Source of the DNA: Serratia nevei
GTDB taxonomy: Bacteria > Pseudomonadota > Gammaproteobacteria > Enterobacterales > Enterobacteriaceae
Direction: 5' to 3'
Assembly: GCF_037948395.1 (NCBI RefSeq)
Contig: NZ_CP149940.1
Coordinates: forward strand, 3,100,001-3,164,000
DNA: 64,000 bases
Shown: positions 47,123-55,472 of the stretch, piece by piece
Layout: every line of letters starts with the position of its first letter
Position numbering within the stretch: the stretch's first letter is position 1
Translations under genes and position numbers: made by a program
The notes under the pieces: generated by a model
Told to the model about the DNA's origin: nothing
Seen by the model: the letters and a program-made list of their open reading frames with translations, nothing else
Databases searched by the model: none

Positions 47123-47512
47123 ATGTCAAAAGCCAAAAATATCTTCACCGTCATCGGTTTGATTTTATTGGCCCCTATCCTCAGCCTGGTGGGTTTTTTC
47201 AAATTCATCACGGTCGATATCTGGGGCTATTTCAAGCATATCGGTTCTTCTCTCAGCGTGATGGAAAACGGCGTTTCCGCCTCCGGGCAAATCGTCAGCA
47301 TTCGCCAGACCAATCTCTGGGACGGCAACCGACCGGTCTGTGAAGTCGAGATCAAGTACATCGCCCAAGACGGAAAGAACCATACGGCGGTGGCGAAAGG
47401 CCCGATCAGCGTCGTGGATCTGCCGCGATATCAGCCGGGTCATTTCACCGCGATAAAGTACGACCCGAAGAACCCCAAGAAAGCGGTGATCGAAGAGCTT
47501 TCCCGGCTTTGA
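47123..47512 (+). CDS. Small membrane-anchored protein beside vgrG, DUF3592-like
   Basis: The 129-residue protein has an N-terminal hydrophobic helix (about 5-30). A beta-rich soluble part (residues about 45-125: GVSASGQIVSIRQTN...VCEVEIKYIAQDGK...PGHFTAIKYDPKNP) resembles the DUF3592 fold, though I am not certain of the family. AGGG precedes the ATG at 47123 with better spacing than the ATG at 47117. It starts 12 bases after vgrG, so it is probably co-transcribed. A role as an immunity or accessory protein is a positional guess. Confidence 0.8.
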   Translation: MSKAKNIFTVIGLILLAPILSLVGFFKFITVDIWGYFKHIGSSLSVMENGVSASGQIVSIRQTNLWDGNRPVCEVEIKYIAQDGKNHTAVAKGPISVVDLPRYQPGHFTAIKYDPKNPKKAVIEELSRL

Positions 47513-47614
47513 GCGAAAATATACCTTTCAATCGACGCGATCCGGTTTCTACGTGCTGAAAGCGACTTGTCGTCCATCAGTTCGCTAAATCACCTTGCAT
47601 AAGGAAGTGTCACG

Positions 47615-48115
47615 ATGGGCGCGTTTATTGCCTTTTCGACGCAGGACAGTCTTTGGGGACAAATCCTGTTTACCTTCTTTGGCATCCTGGTTGGCTGCGT
47701 CTTGCTCGCCGCGATCGGCAAAATCTTTTTGTCGGCAAGCCGGGCAGCGGCGTTACCTGTGCGGCTGCTGATCTTTGTCGCGCTGATGCTGGCGCTCCTG
47801 AAATACAACCAACAAGTGATGTCTGCGGTGAATGCGCCCGCAGAACTGATCGGGTTCCTGATCCTGCCCGGTTTTTTGATGAGTTATCTGGGTGCGGCGG
47901 CACCCGGCAGACTGGCACTGGCGATAGAGCTGGGCTGTTTTGCCGCACTGGCCGCGCTGTTGATTCTGGGCACCGCCGACATCGGCTTTTTTGCGCCCTA
48001 TCACCTGGAAAGCGCCGGCCAATTTATCGCCAAGACGATCGCCGCGGCGTTGTCCGTAGCCATCGTGCTGCTGGTTCGCGGAATAAACGGGAAAGACAGC
48101 GCGCTGTCCTCTTGA
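47615..48115 (+). CDS. Polytopic inner membrane protein, unknown function
   Basis: The 166-residue product is mostly hydrophobic, with about five predicted membrane helices (near 12-35, 45-62, 77-93, 100-120 and 138-158). It has no catalytic motif or family I recognise. AAGGAAG lies seven bases upstream of the ATG. It sits between the vgrG-linked DUF3592-like gene and the DUF2169 gene. Membrane immunity proteins often occupy such positions beside T6SS effectors, but no effector is evident next to it except the VgrG tail. Confidence 0.78.
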   Translation: MGAFIAFSTQDSLWGQILFTFFGILVGCVLLAAIGKIFLSASRAAALPVRLLIFVALMLALLKYNQQVMSAVNAPAELIGFLILPGFLMSYLGAAAPGRLALAIELGCFAALAALLILGTADIGFFAPYHLESAGQFIAKTIAAALSVAIVLLVRGINGKDSALSS

Positions 48116-48288
48116 TCATCCATTTCGAAGCGGGGCTCGCTCCCCGCATTAACGATCGGCGCTGAACGCCGCATCGTTTTCTTCATCTGTTGTGACATAG
48201 CCTGATATCTATTAAACCGAAAAACGGATTGTTTTTGAGCAAGCAGCCTGGCTGCCGGCTGATATCCACAGGAAGCTTTACACACACA

Positions 48289-50835
48289 ATGAAAGTCGTA
48301 AAACCTCTGCGCCTCAGCGCGCTTCATCGCCCCTTCTCTTGGCAAGGGCAAAATCATCTGGGCGTTTCCGTTTTGGCCTTGGCCGATATGGGGGCTTCCC
48401 CGCGCCTGCGCCCCGAACCGGAGCTGTGGCAGCTGGCTGCCGAAGAGCTCACGTTGAGCGGCGGCGTGCTCGACCTGGCTATCCCGAAAGCCTGTGCGGA
48501 GTTTCTCGCCACCGGCAACGCCTACACCCACCATCAGCAAGACAAAACCGCCTGCGCCGTGAAGATCCAGCTGGATTCGCTGGAGAAAACGCTGGTGGTT
48601 TTCGGCGATCGCCATTGGATCAACGATCGTCCCTCCACTCCCCTTCCTTTTGCAGAAATGCGTCTGGACTGGCGCCGGGCTTACGGCGGCACCCAGTTCG
48701 CCGATAATCCACACGGCATCGGCGCCACTCCAGAAACATTTCCGCAAGGCCGTATCCATCGCCTACCCAATGTCGAATCACTGCAGGGGCGCCTTACGTC
48801 GCCTCGGCATAGCACGCAACCGGCAAGCTTTGACGCGTTGGATATCACCTGGCCGCGTCGCTTCTCCCGCATTGGTAAAAACTACGACGCCGACTGGTTG
48901 AAAAACGGCTTTCCCGGCTTCGCCAACGACATCGACTGGCGCCTGTTCAACATGGCGGACGGCGATCAGCAGTTTGCCCAGCGCGACACTCTGCCGCCCC
49001 AAGCCGCCTACCGGATATGGAACATGCATCCGTCGGAGCCGATGCAGCAAGGGCATTTACCGCCGTGGCGCGCACGCTGCTTCATCAACCGGCTGCGCGG
49101 CGGCGAAGCACATTTCGGGGAAATCACGATGCGCCACACCACCGTGTGGTTCTTTCCCCATCGCGAACAAATGCTGTTGATCTACCAGGGCAGCCTTCCC
49201 ATCAATGAAGACGATGCCGCAGACGTCATGCAGCTCATGCCGGCGCTGGAAATTGAGGGTAAAAGCCGCAGCGTCGCTCATTATCGGCAGGTGCTCGATC
49301 AGCGGCTTGATAAAGAGCATGGCGCTCTGCACGCTTTTCGTGAAAAAGATTTGCTGCCGGAGTGCTGTATCGGCCCCTGGCTGGATACGGAAACGCCGAC
49401 GCAGCAAAGCCCGATGGTGGAAAACATCGCCGCCTACGAACATCACCAACGCGAACAACACCGCCAACGTCTGCAGCGCGAAGGCCGAGACATCGACGAC
49501 ATGTTCCCCGCGCCGCCAGCGGAACCGATGCCCTCTTTGGAGAGGTTGGCCGAGTTTGTCGACGGCATGGAACAGCGCGCTGAAGCGCATTACCGTGAAA
49601 TCCTTGATGGCGCGCAGGCAAACGGCATTGATATTGACGGCCCAGGCCCCGCCGACCTTTCCGGCGCGGAAAGCTACCAACAACAGCGCGACCAGCTGTT
49701 TCAACAGGCGCGTCAACGTCCCGATGCGTTTAGCGACAAGCAGCTGGGGGAAAGCGAGCGCGCGCTGCACCAGATGTATTTAATGTCGGCACAGGCGCAA
49801 AACCCGGCGCTGCGTTTAAGCGGCGATCTGGCGCAAATCATTCGCCAACGCGTCACCGCTGCGATGCAGCGCGATAAAGATCTCAGCGGCCTGGACCTTA
49901 CCGGCGCCGATCTGTCCGGCATGGACCTCAGCCATGCCACCTTGCGCGGCACGTTGCTGGAAAACGCCAATCTGCGCCAAACCCGGTTGGTGGGCTGTGA
50001 CCTGCGCGAGGCGATGTTGGCGCGCGCCGATCTCAGCGGCGCCGTCTTGCAGCAGGCGGATCTGAGCCACGCCTCTTTGGCCCTGGCGAAATGCGAAGCG
50101 ACGGATTTCGTTGGCGCGCAGCTGCACGAAACCAACATTCAACAAACCTTGTTTCAACGCTGCGATTTCACGATGGCGTCATTGCGCGATTTGCTGGGAT
50201 ACGAAACCTTGCTCGGGCAGTGTGACTTCAACCGCGCCACGCTGGCCAACATTACGTTGATGGAACTGCAGCTGGAGCAGCTGATATTCAGCCACGCCCG
50301 GCTCGACAAAGTCAGCTTCATCAAATGCCGGCTGCTGGCGGTGAACTTCGATCGGGCGCGGCTGGAGAGCTGCGCCTGGGTTGATACCGAGACGCAAAGC
50401 CTCAGCTTCCGCGCCGCACGCCTCACCGCCTGCGCCTTCGCAGCGAAGACGCTGTTGCCGCAGGCGGATTTCAGCGACGCGACGCTGAACCAGTGCAATT
50501 TGCGCCAAATGCCGTTGCAGCGGGCTAATTTCAGCCGTGCGCGCTTTGATAACTGTGACCTGTCGGAAACCCGGCTGAACGAGGCCGATTTCCGTCAGGC
50601 CAACGGCAGCGGTAGCCTGTTCATTCGCAGCGATCTGTCCCAGGCCAACCTGCGCGACGCCAATTTCATCGCGGCGATCCTGCAAAAATGCGTGCTGTCA
50701 GGCGCCGACCTGCAGGGCACCAATCTGTTCCGGGCCGATTTGTCGCAGTCGCAGGTGGATCGGGCGACCCGGCTCGACGGTGCCTATACCGCCAGGGTGA
50801 AAACATTGCCTCGCCATAACGGGAAGGAAGTATGA
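48289..50835 (+). CDS. T6SS-associated DUF2169 and pentapeptide-repeat protein
   Basis: This 848-residue protein has an N-terminal DUF2169 domain (about 1-370: MKVVKPLRLS, WRRAYGGTQF, ENPHG-like NPHGIG, WPRRFSRIGKNYD). An acidic Gln-rich helical linker follows (about 390-520). Then come about 300 residues of A(D/N)LSG-type pentapeptide repeats forming a right-handed beta-helix. DUF2169 proteins are encoded with VgrG/PAAR modules and are thought to load cargo onto the spike. The upstream in-frame start at 48229 lacks a ribosome site. It overlaps the next gene by four bases. Confidence 0.9.
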   Translation: MKVVKPLRLSALHRPFSWQGQNHLGVSVLALADMGASPRLRPEPELWQLAAEELTLSGGVLDLAIPKACAEFLATGNAYTHHQQDKTACAVKIQLDSLEKTLVVFGDRHWINDRPSTPLPFAEMRLDWRRAYGGTQFADNPHGIGATPETFPQGRIHRLPNVESLQGRLTSPRHSTQPASFDALDITWPRRFSRIGKNYDADWLKNGFPGFANDIDWRLFNMADGDQQFAQRDTLPPQAAYRIWNMHPSEPMQQGHLPPWRARCFINRLRGGEAHFGEITMRHTTVWFFPHREQMLLIYQGSLPINEDDAADVMQLMPALEIEGKSRSVAHYRQVLDQRLDKEHGALHAFREKDLLPECCIGPWLDTETPTQQSPMVENIAAYEHHQREQHRQRLQREGRDIDDMFPAPPAEPMPSLERLAEFVDGMEQRAEAHYREILDGAQANGIDIDGPGPADLSGAESYQQQRDQLFQQARQRPDAFSDKQLGESERALHQMYLMSAQAQNPALRLSGDLAQIIRQRVTAAMQRDKDLSGLDLTGADLSGMDLSHATLRGTLLENANLRQTRLVGCDLREAMLARADLSGAVLQQADLSHASLALAKCEATDFVGAQLHETNIQQTLFQRCDFTMASLRDLLGYETLLGQCDFNRATLANITLMELQLEQLIFSHARLDKVSFIKCRLLAVNFDRARLESCAWVDTETQSLSFRAARLTACAFAAKTLLPQADFSDATLNQCNLRQMPLQRANFSRARFDNCDLSETRLNEADFRQANGSGSLFIRSDLSQANLRDANFIAAILQKCVLSGADLQGTNLFRADLSQSQVDRATRLDGAYTARVKTLPRHNGKEV

Positions 50836-51899
50836 CCTCAAAACCTGAGCAGATACGCCAGCGCGTGAAACGCGGCGAGCTGATTGCCGGTGAGGATTTG
50901 CACGGCCTGTCATTCGCCGGTATGGATTTGGCCGGCGGCATGTTCAACAAGTTGAACCTGAGCGGCGTGAACTTCTCCGATTGCGATCTGCGCGACAGCG
51001 TCTTCAGCGATTGCCGACTCGAACACGCGCAATTTGCACGAGCAAACCTGAAGCAAACGGCCTTCAATCAGTGCGCCATGCCGGGCGGCCGCTTCTGCGA
51101 GAGCCATATCGAACTGACGATGTTCAACGACTGCCGGCTTGAACAGAGCGACTTCAGCCGGCTGCCGCTCAATCAAAGCCACTGGATGTCATGCCAATTG
51201 GCCGGCGCGAACTTTTCCGCCACTCAGCACGATCGCACCACCTTTTACGAAAGCCCGCTCGACGGCGCCGCGTTGAATCATGCGCGGCTATCCCTTGTCA
51301 CGTTCTTTCGATTAAACCTCTGTGAAACCGAGTTTGAAGGGGTAGATTTCGACCGCGTCACGTTTTTCGAATGTGACCATCGCGGCAAAAGTTACGCCGG
51401 GCAGCGCCTCATCGCCTGCCAGTTTACCGATAACCAACTGGACGACGTCGATTTCAGCCAGGCGACGCTGCGCCAGAGCAATTTCAAGGGCGCTTCGCTG
51501 CGGCGTGCCAACCTGACGGGCGTGCAAGCGCAGCAGTCGCTGTGGCTGGAGGCCAATTTGACTCAGGCGCAGTGCCGCAGCGGGCAGTTCGATCAGGCGA
51601 TCTTCAGCGAAGCGACGCTGGATGCCGCCAACTTCAGCCAGGCGCGCCTGTATCAATGCGTGTTCCAGCGCAGCCGTGCGGCACGCTGTGATTTCAGCGA
51701 CAGCGACCTGACCTACGCCGATTTCTGTTATGCCGACATCGGCGCCGCCGATTTCCGGCGCGCGCGCTTTATGCGCACCCGCATGCACCGCGCCCACCAG
51801 CAGCAAACGCGCTGGGGCGATCGCAGCGGAATTCTCGAGCGCGACGAAGAACTGTACGCCGCCGAAACCTGGAGCGCACAGCGCCAGAGCCGAATCTGA
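50832..51899 (+). CDS. Pentapeptide-repeat protein of the T6SS module
   Basis: The 355-residue product is nearly all pentapeptide repeats (A(N/D)(F/L)xx, for example LHGLSFAGMDLAGGMFNKLNL), predicted to form a long right-handed beta-helix. It has no signal peptide or membrane segment. A short basic tail follows HQQQTRWGDR. It overlaps the DUF2169 gene (ATGA), so the two are likely translated together and may pack as partners. A scaffold or adaptor role for spike cargo is inferred from the operon. Confidence 0.88.
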   Translation: MTSKPEQIRQRVKRGELIAGEDLHGLSFAGMDLAGGMFNKLNLSGVNFSDCDLRDSVFSDCRLEHAQFARANLKQTAFNQCAMPGGRFCESHIELTMFNDCRLEQSDFSRLPLNQSHWMSCQLAGANFSATQHDRTTFYESPLDGAALNHARLSLVTFFRLNLCETEFEGVDFDRVTFFECDHRGKSYAGQRLIACQFTDNQLDDVDFSQATLRQSNFKGASLRRANLTGVQAQQSLWLEANLTQAQCRSGQFDQAIFSEATLDAANFSQARLYQCVFQRSRAARCDFSDSDLTYADFCYADIGAADFRRARFMRTRMHRAHQQQTRWGDRSGILERDEELYAAETWSAQRQSRI

Positions 51900-51929
51900 A
51901 TGCATTGACCACTTCACGAGGGGATCACC

Positions 51930-52565
51930 ATGAGCGTTGCCAACACAACTCGCGCCGTCAACATCGCACCGCCCCAGCAGGCCGCCGGCCAGGTCGTCAA
52001 CCTGTTGCCGGACGGCAGCCTGGTGGTGGAGTGCGAAGGCCGCGGCTGGCATTGCCGCCGGGCGGCGAGCTGCCTGCTGACGCCGGCCCTCGGCGATAAC
52101 GTGCTGGTCGCCGGCTGCGGCCACCAGCTGTGGGCGATCGCCGTTCTCGAACGTGCAGAGCCGCAAAGCGCAGCGCGGCTCTGCGTCACAGGCGATCTGC
52201 AAATTGAAACGCCGAGCGGTTCACTGTCGCTGCACAGCGCGCAGGCGCTAAAGCTGAGCGGCGACGCCATGACGCTGCAGGCCAACAGCGGCGACTGCCA
52301 CGTCGACAAGATGAAATACAGCGGCGAGGAACTGTCGGCCTTCGTCAGTATCAGCCGCCTGGTCGGCAAGCGCTGCGAGTCGCTGTGGCATTCGGTCAGC
52401 CAGATCAGCCATTCGCTGTTCCGTAAAGTGCGCCAAACCGAGCACGTGCGCGCCGGGCAGCTGGATTATCAGGCGGAAGACTACGCCCGCATTCATGCCC
52501 GCAACACGCTCATTACCTCAAAAGACATCACCAAGCTGGATTCGGAACAAATCCACGTCGGATAA
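51930..52565 (+). CDS. DUF3540 domain-containing protein of the T6SS module
   Basis: The 211-residue protein matches the DUF3540 family found beside DUF2169 and DUF4150 genes. The N-terminal OB-like part contains LLPDGSLVVECEGRGWHCRRAASCLL and GDNVLVAG. A beta-helix-like middle (LCVTGDLQIETPSGSLSL) precedes a helical C-terminus ending DITKLDSEQIHVG. The fold resembles a miniature VgrG/gp5 needle, so a spike-adaptor role is plausible. AGGGGAT precedes the ATG. Confidence 0.87.
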   Translation: MSVANTTRAVNIAPPQQAAGQVVNLLPDGSLVVECEGRGWHCRRAASCLLTPALGDNVLVAGCGHQLWAIAVLERAEPQSAARLCVTGDLQIETPSGSLSLHSAQALKLSGDAMTLQANSGDCHVDKMKYSGEELSAFVSISRLVGKRCESLWHSVSQISHSLFRKVRQTEHVRAGQLDYQAEDYARIHARNTLITSKDITKLDSEQIHVG

Positions 52566-52581
52566 CCTGCGGAGGCCTTTT

Positions 52582-52974
52582 ATGTTTGCCAACAGCCAAA
52601 TGATCGGCGTGGACCTGGCGTTTCCCGACGTCTGTCTGACGCCAAGCCCGGCGCCGGTGCCCGTGCCCTACCCGGATATCGCCCTGGCGCCGACCGCCAT
52701 CCCGAATGCGTTCAACATTCTGTTCGTCGGCACCCCGGCGCACAACATGGCGACGGTGACGCCGCTGACCAACGGCGACAACCCCGGCGTGGCCACCGGC
52801 GTCGCTTCCGGGACGGTGATGGGGCCGTCCCGCCACCTGACCGGCGCCTTTACCGTATTGCTCAAAGGCACCCCGGCCACCCGGCTGACCAGCCTCAGCC
52901 TGCAGAATTCCACCAACGCGCTCGGCATGCGCATCGTGCCGAGCCAATTAAAAGTGTTGCTGCTTGCGCCCTGA
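52582..52974 (+). CDS. PAAR-like DUF4150 protein
   Basis: This 130-residue protein belongs to the DUF4150 family, a PAAR-like tip that sharpens the VgrG spike. It has PDVCLTP-P-PVPVPYP near the start, FNILFVGTPAHNMATVTPLTNGDN and TVLLKGTPATRLTS. There is no C-terminal toxin domain, so it is a stand-alone tip. GGAGG precedes the ATG at 52582. An upstream in-frame extension into the DUF3540 gene is rejected. Its stop overlaps the next gene region. Confidence 0.88.
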   Translation: MFANSQMIGVDLAFPDVCLTPSPAPVPVPYPDIALAPTAIPNAFNILFVGTPAHNMATVTPLTNGDNPGVATGVASGTVMGPSRHLTGAFTVLLKGTPATRLTSLSLQNSTNALGMRIVPSQLKVLLLAP

Positions 52975-53021
52975 TGACGGCGCCTTATTACACAGCCATT
53001 CAATCAAGAAAAGAGGACATT

Positions 53022-53522
53022 GTGAAAACACGGATTACCCTGACGCTGTTGACCGCCCTGACGCTTGCCGGTTGTTCCACCCCGCCGCCACCGCCGCCGG
53101 CGCTCAATAACGACGCTATCGTCAGCAGTGAAGTCAACGGCGTCACGCTGCAGCACCGCGCCGCGGTGAGCGCGCCGAAGCAGTTCAAACCGATCGGTGA
53201 GGAGTACCGCAGCCTGTACGCCGCCAGCATCATGAGCAGCCCGAATTATACCGGCACCGCCGTCGGCAGCCTGGACAACGCCGCCGCGTTCTACGCGCTG
53301 GGCGAAGTGGAAAACAACTGGCTGGCGATCTCCGCCATTCGCGGTGGCGATCTGGTGGGGTATATCCAGGCCAACGCCGGCGTACCAGAAGCGCGCTACA
53401 AATCGACGCTGCGCAAAGATCTGCCGCGCCGCGCACGCGCCGCCAAACAGGACTGCGTCAAAGTCGGCGGCGACAGCAAGGCGTGTAAAAACGCCGGTTC
53501 AGCTACCTGGATCCTCCAGTAG
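53022..53522 (+). CDS. Lipoprotein with an SH3-like domain, T6SS cluster
   Basis: The GTG at 53022 follows AGAGGA. It gives a 166-residue protein with a lipoprotein signal (MKTRITLTLLTALTLAGC, Cys at 18), then a Pro-rich linker. Residues about 65-125 (LYAASIMSSPNYTG...ALGEVENNWLAISAIRGGDLVGYIQ) have the spacing of a bacterial SH3-type domain, which often binds peptidoglycan. Two further Cys near the C-terminus may form a disulfide. It lies directly upstream of tssJ. It is not a core T6SS gene, and a link to cell-wall anchoring of the membrane complex is inferred. Confidence 0.8.
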   Translation: MKTRITLTLLTALTLAGCSTPPPPPPALNNDAIVSSEVNGVTLQHRAAVSAPKQFKPIGEEYRSLYAASIMSSPNYTGTAVGSLDNAAAFYALGEVENNWLAISAIRGGDLVGYIQANAGVPEARYKSTLRKDLPRRARAAKQDCVKVGGDSKACKNAGSATWILQ

Positions 53523-53551
53523 TCAGCACGCCTGCGGGCGACGAGATTCCC

Positions 53552-54082
53552 ATGATGACGACCCCTATCGCTTCCCGCTGGTGCGGGATGCTGTTTCTGC
53601 TGCTGGGCGCGTTGGCGCTCGGCGGCTGCATGTCTTCCGCCAAAAGCGTGCCGTCGCGTTACAGCCTGGTGTTCGATGCCGATCGCCAGGTCAATGCCGC
53701 CGCCGGCGCGCAACCGGCGCCGATCAAAATCCGCGTGCTGCTGCTGCGTTCGGATGCGGAATTTATGGATGCCGACTTCTTCAGTCTGCAAAACGACGCC
53801 AAAAGCGTGCTCGGCAACAGCCTGCTGGACAGCGATCAGTTCTTCCTGACGCCGGGCCAGACCGGCAAGAAGCTCGGCGGGCAAAGCGCGTTGGATGCGC
53901 GCTACATCGGCGTAATCGCCGAGTATCAAAATCTGGACGGCAAGACCTGGCGCATTTCACTGCCGCTGCCGGAACCCACCGAAACCAATTTCTACAAGGT
54001 ATGGCAATTCTCGCCGGATGAGCTGGAAGCGCATATCGTCGCGGGCGTGAATGGCCTGCGCCCCGTAAAAAAGGTCGACTGA
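53552..54082 (+). CDS. tssJ: T6SS outer membrane lipoprotein TssJ
   Basis: TssJ is the outer-membrane lipoprotein that binds the periplasmic domain of TssM in the TssJLM membrane complex. The 176-residue product has a lipobox LGGC (Cys at 26). The transthyretin-like core includes PIKIRVLLLRSDAEFMDADFFSLQNDAKSVLG, followed by YIGVIAEYQNLDGKTWR. It starts 29 bases after the SH3-like lipoprotein gene. A second ATG follows the first and either may be used. Confidence 0.93.
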   Translation: MMTTPIASRWCGMLFLLLGALALGGCMSSAKSVPSRYSLVFDADRQVNAAAGAQPAPIKIRVLLLRSDAEFMDADFFSLQNDAKSVLGNSLLDSDQFFLTPGQTGKKLGGQSALDARYIGVIAEYQNLDGKTWRISLPLPEPTETNFYKVWQFSPDELEAHIVAGVNGLRPVKKVD

Positions 54083-54119
54083 CCTACCGCTGCGCTGAAG
54101 CGAAGTAACTATAGGTGTG

Positions 54120-55469
54120 ATGATGAAAGATGCTCATAAGGTTGTCTGGACTGAGGGAATGTTTTTGCGCCCTCACCATTTCCAGCAGGCGGAAAACTAT
54201 CTCGAAGGCTATATGCGCAACTGGGGCCAGGCCCACAGCGGCTGTTTCTGGGGGTTCCTGACCCTGGATCTGGACCAAACGCTGCTGCGCCAGGGCAAGA
54301 TTGCGCTCAACGCCGCCAGCGGCATCATGCCGGACGGCACGCCGTTTCGCTTCGCCGGCGCCCAGCAGGCACCCGCGCCGCTGACCATCGCCGAAAACAA
54401 GACCGGTGAAAACGTGGTGCTGGCCCTGCCGACCTATCGCGCGGGGCGTGAAGACGTGATCTTTCAGGAAAGCCCGGAGGCGCTGGCGCGCTATCTGGCT
54501 TACGAGAACGAAGTCGACGATCTCAACGCCGTCTCGGTGGGCAGCGCGGCGCTGCAGTTCGGCCGCCTGCGCCTGCGGCTGATGCTGGAGAGCGAACTCA
54601 ACGCCGAATGGACCGCGCTCGGCGTGACCCGCGTGCTGGAAAAACGCGGCGACAACAGCCTGCGCCTCGATACCGCGCAGATCCCGCCGATGCTGAACTG
54701 CCAGGGCAACCCGGTACTGAAAACCTTCATCAACGATCTGCAGGGCCTGCTGCAACAGCGCAGCCAGCAGATGAGCCAGCGCCTGCTGCAGCCGGGCCGC
54801 GGCGGCAGTTCCGAAATGGTCGATTTCATGCTGCTGCAGCTGATCAACCGCCATCTTGGTCAGGTGAGCCACGCCTACCACCTCGACCATCTGCACCCGG
54901 AGCGTCTGTTCGCCGATTGGCTGCAGTTCGCCACCGAGCTCGCCAGCTTCTCGGCGCAGCGCACCCCGGAAGGGCGCCTGCCGGTGTATGACCACGACAA
55001 TCTGGCGCTGTGCTTCGGCAAGCTGATGCTGTTGCTGCGTCAGGGGCTGTCGGTGGTGCTGGAAGACAACGCCATTCAGCTGACGCTGGTCGAACGCTCC
55101 CACGGGCTGAACGTCGCCACCGTGCAGGACGCCAAAATGATGCGCGATTTCGGCTTCGTGCTGGCGGTGCGCGCCGACGTGGCCGCAGAGGTGTTGCTGA
55201 CCCATTTCCCGGCGCAGATGAAGATCGCACCGGTCACGCGCATCCGCGATTTGGTGCAGCTGCAGCTGCCGGGCATCGGTTTGCGCACCATGCCCGCCGC
55301 GCCGCGCCAGATCCCCTATCACGCCGGCTACACCTACTTCGAGCTGGAAAAAGGCGGCGACCTGTGGAAACAGATGGAAAAATCCAGCGCCTTCGCCCTG
55401 CACCTGGCCGGCGAATTCCCGGGGCTGGACATGGAATTTTGGGCGATTCGCAGCCATACGGACCGGTAA
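54120..55469 (+). CDS. tssK: T6SS baseplate protein TssK
   Basis: TssK connects the T6SS baseplate to the TssLM membrane complex. The 449-residue product shows the family N-terminus KVVWTEGMFLRPHHFQQAENY and the C-terminal receptor-binding-like domain (MPAAPRQIPYHAGYTYFELEK). Starts at 54117 (GTG), 54120 and 54123 are all in frame. An AGG at 54113 favours one of the two ATGs. It lies 37 bases after tssJ and three bases before tssL. Confidence 0.96.
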   Translation: MMKDAHKVVWTEGMFLRPHHFQQAENYLEGYMRNWGQAHSGCFWGFLTLDLDQTLLRQGKIALNAASGIMPDGTPFRFAGAQQAPAPLTIAENKTGENVVLALPTYRAGREDVIFQESPEALARYLAYENEVDDLNAVSVGSAALQFGRLRLRLMLESELNAEWTALGVTRVLEKRGDNSLRLDTAQIPPMLNCQGNPVLKTFINDLQGLLQQRSQQMSQRLLQPGRGGSSEMVDFMLLQLINRHLGQVSHAYHLDHLHPERLFADWLQFATELASFSAQRTPEGRLPVYDHDNLALCFGKLMLLLRQGLSVVLEDNAIQLTLVERSHGLNVATVQDAKMMRDFGFVLAVRADVAAEVLLTHFPAQMKIAPVTRIRDLVQLQLPGIGLRTMPAAPRQIPYHAGYTYFELEKGGDLWKQMEKSSAFALHLAGEFPGLDMEFWAIRSHTDR

Positions 55470-55472
55470 CCT

